Below are positions 38,333 through 45,845 of a DNA stretch of 64,000 nucleotides, piece after piece. Position 1 is the stretch's first letter. Every line of letters begins with the position of its first letter. The stretch is taken from contig NZ_MRAE01000007.1 of the NCBI RefSeq assembly GCF_002008345.1, forward strand, positions 45,226-109,225, in the 5' to 3' direction. Position numbers and translations under genes: made by a program. This stretch comes from Clostridium tepidum. Its GTDB lineage: Bacteria; Bacillota; Clostridia; Clostridiales; Clostridiaceae. The notes beneath the pieces are model-generated. The model saw only the letters and a program-made list of their open reading frames with translations. It searched no databases and was not told where the DNA came from.

Positions 38333-38378
38333 TAAGGGGATATTTCAAAATACATTTAATATTGAAATATCCCCTAAC
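38333..38378. terminator. Bidirectional terminator between colA and the holin-like gene
   Basis: The stem AGGGGATATTTCAA/TTGAAATATCCCCT with a 12-14 base loop lies 30 bases after the colA stop. On the minus strand the stem is followed by TATTTTAAAAT, and on the plus strand by AACTTATTTAC. Confidence 0.75.
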
Positions 38379-38419
38379 TTATTTACTTCTAATAATTAAC
38401 AAGGTAAAAATTAAGATAT

Positions 38420-38608
38420 TTACTTCTTAGTAGAACACTTATTTTTTTCTTGTTTCATAGTAGAAGATATAGTTTTATCCAAAGAAATTAAGGTTTTAGT
38501 TATTTCATCAAGTTTTTTTTCTATTCTCAATAAAAGGTATAAACTAACTGCTATAGGGAATCCCACATCACTTACAATTTTTATTAATTGTTCATACATG
38601 GAATCCAC
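38420..38608 (-). CDS. YvrJ/UviB-like small membrane protein (putative holin)
   Basis: 62 residues. A short amphipathic start is followed by one membrane helix VGFPIAVSLYLLLRI (about 15-29), the conserved RIEKKLDEI, and a polar, Lys-rich tail. GFPI near the start of the helix and RIExKLD after it are the hallmarks of the YvrJ/BhlA/UviB group, which includes the putative holin UviB of the C. perfringens bacteriocin locus. It lies 149 bases downstream of a sigma factor gene on the same strand, the same order as uviA-uviB. GGCGGTGG precedes the ATG. A role in release of a protein is inference. Confidence 0.75.
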   Translation of the reverse strand: MDSMYEQLIKIVSDVGFPIAVSLYLLLRIEKKLDEITKTLISLDKTISSTMKQEKNKCSTKK

Positions 38609-38679
38609 CGCCTTTTTATTAGATTAAAGAGTATAGAGTAAAAATAAAGTTTTTAGGAGATTAAAATGATATATTTTGT

Positions 38680-38729
38680 GTTATTATATTCTACTCTAGT
38701 TTTTATAATCTGTTATTAAATTCTAATCT
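38680..38729 (-). repeat. 19-base direct repeat upstream of the holin-like gene
   Basis: On the minus strand AGATTAGAATTTAATAACA (38729-38711) and AGAGTAGAATATAATAACA (38698-38680) match at 17 of 19 positions and are offset by 31 bases, about three helical turns. They lie 70-120 bases before the holin-like ATG and downstream of the sigma gene, so they may be promoter or activator sites. Confidence 0.65.
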
Positions 38730-38757
38730 AAATCTACCCTATATTTACCCTTTAATA

Positions 38758-39297
38758 TTAACTATGCTTTTCAAGCATACTTTGCAGTTTTTTTATAGCT
38801 TTATTTTTAATATATCTTACGGAGTTATAGCTTTTATTTGTAGAATTAGCTATTTCTTTAAGAGTATTATTTTTAATATAAAAACTATTTATTACTTCTA
38901 TTTCCTCTGGTGTAAGCTTGTCTAATGCTTTATAGAGTTCTTTCATGCTCTCATATGCTATTATTTCATCCTCTATAGTAAAAGAATATTCATTACTATT
39001 ATCTAATATATTTTCAGAGGGTATCTCTCTATGATGCTTTATTTGACCTTTTAATAGAGCTTTATAATTTGTTTTAATCGTTTTTATACAATAAGGAATA
39101 AATTTATTTTCCTCTCCTTCAAACATATTAACAGCTTTTATAACAGAAAGATATCCATGTTGTACTAAATCTTCATATTCATAACATGATATCTTCCATT
39201 TTGAAGCTTCTTTTAGTATAATTGGAATAAAATATGCTATAATTTTTCCTAAAACTTCACTATCTCCATTCTTGTATTCTTTTAATAGCTTGTACAA
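38758..39297 (-). CDS. Sigma-70 family factor (UviA/TcdR-like size and context)
   Basis: 179 residues. Region 2 is visible (EYEDLVQHGYLSVIKAVNMFEGEENKFIPYCIKTIKTNYKALLKG, about 40-84). Region 4 carries a helix-turn-helix TLKEIANSTNKSYNSVRYIKNKAIKKL (about 146-172). Length, lack of regions 1 and 3, and pairing with a YvrJ/UviB-like gene recall the group of clostridial toxin and bacteriocin sigma factors (TcdR, TetR, BotR, UviA). Overall sequence similarity to those cannot be judged by eye, so a general clostridial sigma factor remains possible. No good ribosome site apart from GGATGG. It is divergent from the FG-GAP-like gene across 143 bases. Confidence 0.75.
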   Translation of the reverse strand: MYKLLKEYKNGDSEVLGKIIAYFIPIILKEASKWKISCYEYEDLVQHGYLSVIKAVNMFEGEENKFIPYCIKTIKTNYKALLKGQIKHHREIPSENILDNSNEYSFTIEDEIIAYESMKELYKALDKLTPEEIEVINSFYIKNNTLKEIANSTNKSYNSVRYIKNKAIKKLQSMLEKHS

Positions 39298-39440
39298 TAA
39301 TAAACACCATCCTCTTGTTACTAAAATTACAACTCTCCTACTATTATGTTATTTATATTCCCTATTAAGGTTGTCTATTAAATTCATCTTTTTAATTTTT
39401 TTTAATATACTAATATAGAATGAATAATTAAGGTGAGCGT

Positions 39441-40172
39441 ATGTTTTTTAGAATTCCAGAAGATTTTAATGATGCAAAGGATAAAATATATATTTTAGAT
39501 ACTAAATGCGCAGATGTAAATGGTGATGGTTTAGATGAAATTATAACTATTACTGGTAAAAAACCTTATGGCGAAGATGGCTTTATTGAAGATATAACTC
39601 TTAATGTAAAAAATAAAAAAACTAATGTAGATATAAGTATTAAGCCAAAAGACAATGCAGGTTATGAACCAAATCTATTTATAGGTAAATTTGGAGATGA
39701 TAATATTCCTAAAGTATTTTTATCAATAAATTCTGGGGGTAGCGGTGGATACTACTTTAACTATATTTATTCCTTTAAAGATAATATTGCAATGCTTATT
39801 TTTGATTATGAAAAATTTAGCAAAAATAATCAATATGCTGCAGTATATGAACATTATTATAAAGTAAGAGTAAAATCTAAAAAAAGTAATTTAGAAGGAG
39901 TAATTGATCTTAAATCTATACGGGATAAAGAATACTTATCACAAATTTATGATACAAATGGTAAATTTAAAAAACCTATAACAGGTGAAGTTTTATTTCT
40001 TGGTAATTTATCCGCTTTAAGTTTAAATGGATCCAGCGGATTTAGCTTACTTACACACCAAAGAATTATAGGCCTTTATAATGCTGATACTCTAGGTTCA
40101 GTGGAATCTATCCTCCACTGGGATGGTTATAAATTTTCCCCTATTTCAAGTCAACTTGTAGTACCAATGTAA
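39441..40172 (+). CDS. VCBS/FG-GAP-like hypothetical protein
   Basis: 243 residues. Residues 20-36 (DTKCADVNGDGLDEIIT) form one calcium-loop FG-GAP-like repeat; a second, weaker one is near KFGDDNIPKVFLSINSGG. No signal peptide or membrane helix is present, and the protein ends ILHWDGYKFSPISSQLVVPM. Similar single-domain proteins are common in spore-forming clostridia, but their function is unknown. GGTGAGCG precedes ATG 39441. A terminator follows. It shares the divergent intergenic region with the sigma factor gene. Confidence 0.7.
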   Translation: MFFRIPEDFNDAKDKIYILDTKCADVNGDGLDEIITITGKKPYGEDGFIEDITLNVKNKKTNVDISIKPKDNAGYEPNLFIGKFGDDNIPKVFLSINSGGSGGYYFNYIYSFKDNIAMLIFDYEKFSKNNQYAAVYEHYYKVRVKSKKSNLEGVIDLKSIRDKEYLSQIYDTNGKFKKPITGEVLFLGNLSALSLNGSSGFSLLTHQRIIGLYNADTLGSVESILHWDGYKFSPISSQLVVPM

Positions 40173-40208
40173 AATATTTTTAATTGAAACTTATAAATAC
40201 AAAAATTA

Positions 40209-40247
40209 AGCCTTACCTAATGCTTTGTAAAGCTATTAGGTAAGGCT
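40209..40247. terminator. Bidirectional terminator after the FG-GAP-like gene
   Basis: The stem AGCCTTACCTAAT/ATTAGGTAAGGCT has a GCTTTGTAAAGC-type apex that extends the pairing. It lies about 40 bases after the stop. Confidence 0.78.
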
Positions 40248-40306
40248 ATTTATAATTTTATTGAAAATTTTCAAATCATATATTTAAATCATAATTTATT
40301 ATATAA

Positions 40307-40411
40307 AACTTTTATTTAACTTAAAAAAACTTAATAAAAATTATAATTACTTAAAATCACTTATAATAACTTGAAATTCAACTTAAAATAACTTATAATT
40401 AACTTACAATA
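40307..40411. repeat. Phased ACTTA-AAT tandem array upstream of the DeoR gene
   Basis: Eight or nine units of 10-12 bases with the consensus AACTTAWAAT run up to 25 bases before the DeoR start. The clearest six begin at 40349: ACTTAAAATC, ACTTATAATA, ACTTGAAATTCA, ACTTAAAATA, ACTTATAATTA, ACTTACAATA. The period equals one helical turn, so the array may be intrinsically curved or bind several copies of a regulator. Confidence 0.6.
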
Positions 40412-40435
40412 TTTTTAACCTGGAGGTATAAAATT

Positions 40436-41203
40436 TTGTATCAAGAAGAAAGAATGAATAAAATACTAGAATATTTAAAAATAAATAAACGAATAAAAGT
40501 GGATGAAATATGCAAAATGTGTAATGTATCAAGAGATACAGCAAGACGTGATCTTGTAAATCTTGAAAAAGAAGGAGCAATTCTTCGAACTCATGGCGGT
40601 GCCATATTACCTAATACAAGAGGAAAAGTAAAAAATTATGAGGATCGACTTCTTACTTATCCAAATGAAAAAAAACTTATAGCAAAACTTGCAACATCTT
40701 TAATTAAAAATACAGATAAATTAATAATGGATTCTTCAACCACAGTACAAATTTTTGCAGAAATGCTGGAAGTAGAAAATTTATCTGTTATAACTAATTC
40801 AATAAATTTAGCACATACCTTATCTAAAAAAGCTAATATAAACATTCATTTATTAGGAGGAATATTAAATAAAGAATACAAATTTTTATATGGATCTAGT
40901 ACCATAGATATGCTTTCTAATTATTTTGCTGATAAAGCATGTATAGGAGCCCTTGGCATATCAGAAAAAGGTATAACTGTAGCTCATGCAGAAGATGCCT
41001 CCGTTATGAAAAAAATGATTGAACAATCTAATGAAACTATAGTGTTAGTAGACCATAGTAAATTTGGCAACAATAGTTTTTTTAAAGTATGCGATTTATG
41101 TGATGTTGATTTAATAGTTACAGATAAATTACCTAATAAAGATTTAACTAAAATATTTGAAGAAAATAACATAGATATTATGGCTGTAAATGAGAAAGGT
41201 TAA
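40436..41203 (+). CDS. DeoR/GlpR-family transcriptional regulator
   Basis: 255 residues. The N-terminal winged helix is RIKVDEICKMCNVSRDTARRDLVNLEKEGAILRTHGGAI (about 19-57), the DeoR signature. The C-terminal DeoRC sugar-phosphate sensor (about 75-235) contains MDSSTTVQIFAEML, TNSINLAHTL and CIGALGISEKGITVAH. It probably represses a sugar catabolic operon in response to a phosphorylated sugar. The start is TTG 40436, placed by GGAGGTATAAAAT. No target operon is adjacent downstream; the nearest feature is its own phased upstream array, so autoregulation is plausible. Confidence 0.9.
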   Translation: MYQEERMNKILEYLKINKRIKVDEICKMCNVSRDTARRDLVNLEKEGAILRTHGGAILPNTRGKVKNYEDRLLTYPNEKKLIAKLATSLIKNTDKLIMDSSTTVQIFAEMLEVENLSVITNSINLAHTLSKKANINIHLLGGILNKEYKFLYGSSTIDMLSNYFADKACIGALGISEKGITVAHAEDASVMKKMIEQSNETIVLVDHSKFGNNSFFKVCDLCDVDLIVTDKLPNKDLTKIFEENNIDIMAVNEKG

Positions 41204-41752
41204 GGTGCATTAATTAATATATATTATATTAATTAAAAATCCTAAATTGCTTTTTAAGTAATCAAATTGCATAATTTAAAAAGTTCTAACACTTATATAC
41301 TATATTTATATAAAAAATTTCTCAAATATGAAAAATATATTCTCTAATAGGTATATAAATAAAATAATTAATCTCTTATGGGCGTAACCTTTTGGGCGTA
41401 ACCATAAATTATTAATATGGGACTTTCGCAATAAGAATAAATCCTACAATATATTGTATTAACTCTAAATTTGTAAAACAATACATTATATATAATTTTT
41501 CTAATGTGATAGTCCCTTTTAATTACATATTTTAAAATTAACCTATATCTAAGCTTTTACCATTATTCTATTTTTTTAGATTTAAACTTAAAGTATTTAA
41601 ATCTAATATTATAGCTAGTTTTCTAATTTATATTAATAATATTTACACTGTTAGATTTTTAATCCACTCTTGAATTTTTACTTTAGTAATAATTTTTTCA
41701 TAATAAATAATATTTTTGATATTATTTCTAACTTTTTAAATATCTCCCAAAC
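41204..41752. other. Intergenic carrying repeat copy L
   Basis: About 550 bases between convergent genes. It contains the 98-bp palindromic repeat at 41419-41516 and a duplicated GGGCGTAACC at 41390-41399 and 41394-41403 area. The remainder is AT-rich. A 72-codon plus-strand frame at 41670-41888 overlaps the next gene antisense and is not credible. Confidence 0.5.
41419..41516. repeat. 98-bp palindromic repeat (copy L)
   Basis: Ends are the imperfect inverted pair GGGACTTTCGCA and TGTGATAGTCCC. The centre, TACAATATATTGTATTAACT near 41445-41464, matches copy R at 42684-42782 almost exactly, and the overall alignment is close to collinear. Copies L and R bracket one gene. Confidence 0.7.
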
Positions 41753-42667
41753 TTATACATACATACCTATAGGTATTATTTGCATAACTGGTGCTTCTAT
41801 TTCTGTTATGATACTTTTAGGTGTAATTATATTGTTATTTCTAAGTATATTTAAATATGGTTCTAAAGAATTTAAAAATTCTATATAATAATTATCCATA
41901 CCTGTTTTATCTAATAAACATATACTTCCTTTATTATGTTCGCATCTTAATACCTTACCTAATATTTTACAAGGGAAATTCGAATTATCATATATATTAT
42001 TACTGTAAAAACATTTCCTATCTACATTTAATACTGCTTTACATTTATTTAATTTTGTTACAACATTTGCAGAATCACTTATTTCTAAAAATTTTTTTAA
42101 AATTTCTAATTGTTTTTCTATTATAGTATAATTAGTAATAGATTTTTCCATATCTGTATTTTGTAATAATTTATTTAAATCATTAGAACCATAGCATTTT
42201 ATAATATCCAATAAGTTCGTTACTTGATTACAAGTGGATTCTGATATAATATTTGAATTAAATTCAATATATTCTCCTGAAATTAAATTGTTATTAATTA
42301 TATCTTCGTCTGTAACAAATTTTAACATATTTTTATTTACAAGAGTATTTCTTAAATCATAAAACAAATAAAATTTAGTATATATTTTTTTTATTGTTAA
42401 TTCATTTCTATTAACAGCTCTATCATCTAAATATCCTGAAAAATCATTTACTACACTTTTTGAAACATCTTCAACTTTATTACGCTCTTTATTATTATTA
42501 GATACCTTATTGTCTTCTGATTTTTGATTTTTACGTCCAGTCTGAAGCCTTAGAAAATCACTCTTATCATGCATAAACTTTATAGATTTACTTTCTATAA
42601 ATCCATCTATAACTATAGGATAAACCTCTGATAATAGTTTTTCATTCAAATAAATAGGCATAGGCAT
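41753..42667 (-). CDS. Hypothetical protein flanked by palindromic repeats
   Basis: About 304 residues, not recognised. It begins MPMPIYLNEKLLSEVYPIVIDGFIE, then a polar linker rich in Asn, Lys and Glu (about 45-80), then a mixed alpha/beta body with scattered Cys and an Ile-rich end (PVMQIIPIGMYV). No signal, membrane helix or nuclease motif is obvious. The start is uncertain: ATG 42667 and ATG 42661 are both possible and neither has a good ribosome site; a TTG at 42679 extends the frame. A promoter-like TTGAAA-N17-TATATT lies inside repeat R just upstream. The repeat on each side suggests a transferred cassette. Confidence 0.6.
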   Translation of the reverse strand: MPMPIYLNEKLLSEVYPIVIDGFIESKSIKFMHDKSDFLRLQTGRKNQKSEDNKVSNNNKERNKVEDVSKSVVNDFSGYLDDRAVNRNELTIKKIYTKFYLFYDLRNTLVNKNMLKFVTDEDIINNNLISGEYIEFNSNIISESTCNQVTNLLDIIKCYGSNDLNKLLQNTDMEKSITNYTIIEKQLEILKKFLEISDSANVVTKLNKCKAVLNVDRKCFYSNNIYDNSNFPCKILGKVLRCEHNKGSICLLDKTGMDNYYIEFLNSLEPYLNILRNNNIITPKSIITEIEAPVMQIIPIGMYV

Positions 42668-42683
42668 TAATCCATTCAAACAC

Positions 42684-42782
42684 GGGGGCTGTGACGCTAA
42701 AAATACCTAGTACAAATATATTGTATTAACTTTAAAATTTCAAAATAATATATTGTATATGAATTTTTTAATGCCACAACCC
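42684..42782. repeat. 98-bp palindromic repeat (copy R)
   Basis: Runs from GGGGGCTGTGACGCTAAAAA to TTTTTTAATGCCACAACCC, which form an imperfect terminal inverted repeat. The core TATATTGTATTAACT is shared with copy L. On the minus strand TTGAAA and TATATT are 17 bases apart, so the repeat may supply the promoter of the flanked gene. A solo end of the same family is at 20764-20786. Confidence 0.72.
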
Positions 42783-42885
42783 ATTTTCACCTACCTTATA
42801 CATTAATACTTATTCTATATATTATATTTTATAAAAAAATTATAAATTACTTTTTTACAATTGAATTTAGCAACCATTTCCTTTT

Positions 42886-42915
42886 TGAATAATATTTAAA
42901 ATTTAAGGAATAATA
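42886..42915 (+). promoter_or_regulatory. Possible sigma-G promoter of the ger operon
   Basis: TGAATA (42886-42891) and AATAATA (42909-42915), 17 bases apart, resemble the forespore sigma-G consensus (GNATR, CATAMTA) with one mismatch in the -10. The predicted leader is only about 15 bases, which weakens the call. Confidence 0.35.
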
Positions 42916-42935
42916 TGATAAAAGGAAGTGAGCCT

Positions 42936-44471
42936 ATGAATAATAAATTCCGCAATAAAAATAGCGAAATATTAAAAAATAGACTTGAACAATACACTTT
43001 TAAAAATTCACTAAAAGAAAATATAGAATTATTTAAAAATACTATATTAAAAGATGATGATACTATTATTTACAGAAAAATAAAAAATAAACATTCATAC
43101 TTAAATTTTTGTTTAGTTTTTGTTGATGGCATGGTAAATAATAAAATAATAAATGAAAACATAATATGTAAACTTATCAATTGCAAACTTAATTCAAAAT
43201 CAAGTGAACTTATTAACTATTTAAATGAACAAATAATAGTAATAGATGATACAAAGGAAACTACTAGTGTAGATACTACAGTAAATTCATTATTATATGG
43301 TGATTCCGTCTTATTTATAGATGGATTTGATAAAGTATTAATACTTAATACTAAAGGATGGCAAACACGCTCCATATCTGAACCTACATCAGAAACAATA
43401 ATAAATGGTCCAAGAGAGGGCTTTAATGAATCTTTAAATACAAATATATCTTTAATACGAAGAAAAATCAATTCTCCAAACTTAAAATTTAAAATTAAGG
43501 AAATTGGAGTAAGAACTCGAACTAAAGTTTGTATAACTTACATAGATGATATAGTAAATAAAAAAATATTAAAGGAACTAGAAAATAGACTTAATGAAAT
43601 AGATGTAGAAGGAGTTTTTTCTACAGAATTAATAAAAGAATATATAACTGATAGACCATTATCCTGTTTCAAAACAATAGGAAATACAGAAAGACCAGAC
43701 ATAGTAGCTTCCAAATTACTTCAAGGAAGAATAGCTATATTATGTGATGGTTCTCCAACAGCCATCACTCTTCCTTTTTTATTTGTTGAATATTTTCAAG
43801 TAAATGAAGACTATTATCAAAATTTTGTATATGCCTCAATAAGTAGATTTATTAGGTTAATTGCTTTTATACTTACAATATATACTCCAGGTATTTATAT
43901 AGCAACCATAGCCTTTCATAAAGAAATGCTTCCAAGCAAATTGGCCCTAAGTATATATTTAGCTAGGGAAGATGTTCCTTTCCCCATTGCAGTGGAAGCT
44001 TTAATAATGATTATTATATTTGAAATATTAATAGAAGCAGGAATAAGGTTACCTAAACATATAGGTGCAACAGTAAGCATTGTAGGTGCTTTAATATTAG
44101 GGCAAGCTGCTGTGGCTGCTAAATTTATAGGTGCTGCAATGGTAATTATAACTGCTATCACAGGTATATGTGAATTAATATTATACAATATGAGAGGTGC
44201 AATTATTATCATAAGATTTCTATTTTTAATTTTAGGGTCATGTTTAGGTTTATATGGAATTATTTTAGGCAATATAGGAATAACTATTTATTTAATCTCA
44301 ATTAAAACCTTCGGAATACCCTATATGCTAAAAATTACGAATTTAGATAAATATAATATAACAGATATTGGTATAAGAGCTCCTTGGTGGCTATTAAAAT
44401 ACAGAACAAAATTTATTGCAAAGGATTCTATAAGAAATAAAAATAATACTAAAAGAAGGAATTTACAATGA
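42936..44471 (+). CDS. gerKA: Spore germination receptor subunit A
   Basis: 511-residue GerA-family protein. A soluble N-terminal domain of ~280 residues contains GDSVLFIDG and the conserved GPREGFNESLNTNISLIRRKI (about 153-173). A membrane domain with about five helices follows from about 300, with PFLFVEYFQ and RAPWWLLKY near its ends. It is the A subunit of a nutrient germinant receptor in the spore inner membrane. The start is ATG 42936, preceded by AAAGGAAGTGAGCC; an upstream ATG lacks a site. First gene of a four-gene operon that overlaps gerC by 4 bases. Germinant unknown. The gerK symbol follows clostridial usage by gene order and is tentative. Confidence 0.88.
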   Translation: MNNKFRNKNSEILKNRLEQYTFKNSLKENIELFKNTILKDDDTIIYRKIKNKHSYLNFCLVFVDGMVNNKIINENIICKLINCKLNSKSSELINYLNEQIIVIDDTKETTSVDTTVNSLLYGDSVLFIDGFDKVLILNTKGWQTRSISEPTSETIINGPREGFNESLNTNISLIRRKINSPNLKFKIKEIGVRTRTKVCITYIDDIVNKKILKELENRLNEIDVEGVFSTELIKEYITDRPLSCFKTIGNTERPDIVASKLLQGRIAILCDGSPTAITLPFLFVEYFQVNEDYYQNFVYASISRFIRLIAFILTIYTPGIYIATIAFHKEMLPSKLALSIYLAREDVPFPIAVEALIMIIIFEILIEAGIRLPKHIGATVSIVGALILGQAAVAAKFIGAAMVIITAITGICELILYNMRGAIIIIRFLFLILGSCLGLYGIILGNIGITIYLISIKTFGIPYMLKITNLDKYNITDIGIRAPWWLLKYRTKFIAKDSIRNKNNTKRRNLQ

Positions 44472-45619
44472 AAATTTTTATAAATAAAACAATAATTTTG
44501 TTTATATTACTATGCCTACCTATGACCTTCTGTGGATGTTGGGATTATATAGAAATGCATGATATAACTTTCGCTGCTGGTATATGTATTGATAAAGACA
44601 AATTTACTAATGAATATATACTTACAATAGAAACATTAAAGACTTCTACAAATGGTGAAAAAATAAACTCAGATATAAATCAAGGTAGGGGTAAAACTTT
44701 ACATACTGCACTTAGAGATGCTATTAAAGAAACAGGAAAGCAAATACAAGTATCTCATATGAAAGTGGTTATAGTAAGTCAAGACATTGCAAAAGATGGT
44801 ATAGGATCTATTATTGATTTAATGAACAGAGATGTGGAAGTAAGAAATGATATGTGGATTTTAGTTTCTCAAATGAATACTGCATCAGAAATATTCACTA
44901 AAGGTAAAGAATCTGATGAAATACTTTCTTATAGATTATCTGATAATATTTCAAATTACAACAAAATAGGAAAATACTCTGCTACAGAAGTCTTTAAACT
45001 TTTAGATAATATAACTACTAAAGGCACATCTGCTACAGTTCCTATGGTAAAACTATCTAATACTAAAAATAAATCTGATGTAGAAGTTATAAATACAGCT
45101 GTATTTAGGGGTGATAATATGGTAGGTAAATTAACAGAAAATGAAAATATGGTATTACAACTTTTAAAAGAAAAAAAAACAAAATTTTCAATTCCCATAT
45201 CATTATCAAACAATATGAATATAAGCTTGGAATTAATGAATGTTAAAAGAAAAACAAATATAAAAATAAATGATGGAAAAATATCTATGGATATATATTT
45301 AGACATAGATACAGCTTTGTCGGAATTACCTGAAACTAAAATTAATTTTGTTTCTAATCCTCAAAAAAATAAAGTAAAAGAAGAATCAGAAAAGCATATA
45401 AAAAGCCAAGCAGATGAATTAATTCAAAATCTTCAAAAAAAATATAAAACTGATGCAATTGGAACTGGTCAAATATTAAGTAAAAAGAAGTCTAAATATT
45501 GGAAAAAACTTTCTGGTAATTGGAATAATACCTTCGAATCTATAAATATTAATGTATTTCCAACTGTAAATATAAAATATAGTGGAGCTATTAATAAAAA
45601 CGTGAAAGTAGCTGATTAA
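44468..45619 (+). CDS. gerKC: Spore germination receptor subunit C (lipoprotein)
   Basis: 383 residues. The N-terminal lipoprotein signal (IILFILLCLPMTFCGC) is followed at once by WDYIEMHDITFAAGICID, the classic GerC opening. A long polar extracytoplasmic domain follows, with the GRGKTLHTALRDAIKETGKQIQVSHMKVV segment near 80-108. Residues 300-383 contain the helix ESEKHIKSQADELIQNLQKKYKTDAIGTG. It sits on the outer face of the inner spore membrane and completes the receptor. ATG 44468 overlaps the gerA stop (ATGA). Confidence 0.88.
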   Translation: MKIFINKTIILFILLCLPMTFCGCWDYIEMHDITFAAGICIDKDKFTNEYILTIETLKTSTNGEKINSDINQGRGKTLHTALRDAIKETGKQIQVSHMKVVIVSQDIAKDGIGSIIDLMNRDVEVRNDMWILVSQMNTASEIFTKGKESDEILSYRLSDNISNYNKIGKYSATEVFKLLDNITTKGTSATVPMVKLSNTKNKSDVEVINTAVFRGDNMVGKLTENENMVLQLLKEKKTKFSIPISLSNNMNISLELMNVKRKTNIKINDGKISMDIYLDIDTALSELPETKINFVSNPQKNKVKEESEKHIKSQADELIQNLQKKYKTDAIGTGQILSKKKSKYWKKLSGNWNNTFESININVFPTVNIKYSGAINKNVKVAD

Positions 45620-45620
45620 T

Positions 45621-45845
45621 ATGTTGTTTTTAATATTTATATTTTATGGCTTATTTATAACATATGACATATTATATTTACTGAACAATGATTTTAAAAA
45701 AGAGATTCCAATTTATATTATCATAATATCTATAAGTGTTTTCATTAGTTCCTTAATAGCTTTAAATATTAATATTCCGAGTCCCTTGATATATTTTCAA
45801 AGTTTTTTTGAATGGGTTAAAAGCAGTTTAGGAGGAATTTTATGA
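45621..45845 (+). CDS. Small two-helix Ger receptor-associated protein
   Basis: 74 residues with two hydrophobic helices, LFLIFIFYGLFITYDILYLL and IPIYIIIISISVFISSLIAL, and a short C-terminal amphipathic end. It begins one base after gerC and overlaps gerB by 4 bases. Small two-helix genes of this kind (D genes) occur in some ger operons of bacilli and clostridia and tune receptor output. The assignment rests on position and topology, not on sequence recognition. Confidence 0.65.
   Translation: MLFLIFIFYGLFITYDILYLLNNDFKKEIPIYIIIISISVFISSLIALNINIPSPLIYFQSFFEWVKSSLGGIL

Noticed and set aside
40307..40411. CRISPR-like array
   Set aside because: Units are 10-12 bases with no spacers, far too short for CRISPR repeats.
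41670..41888. 72-codon hydrophobic frame near the repeat-flanked gene
   Set aside because: Overlaps that gene antisense and has no ribosome site.
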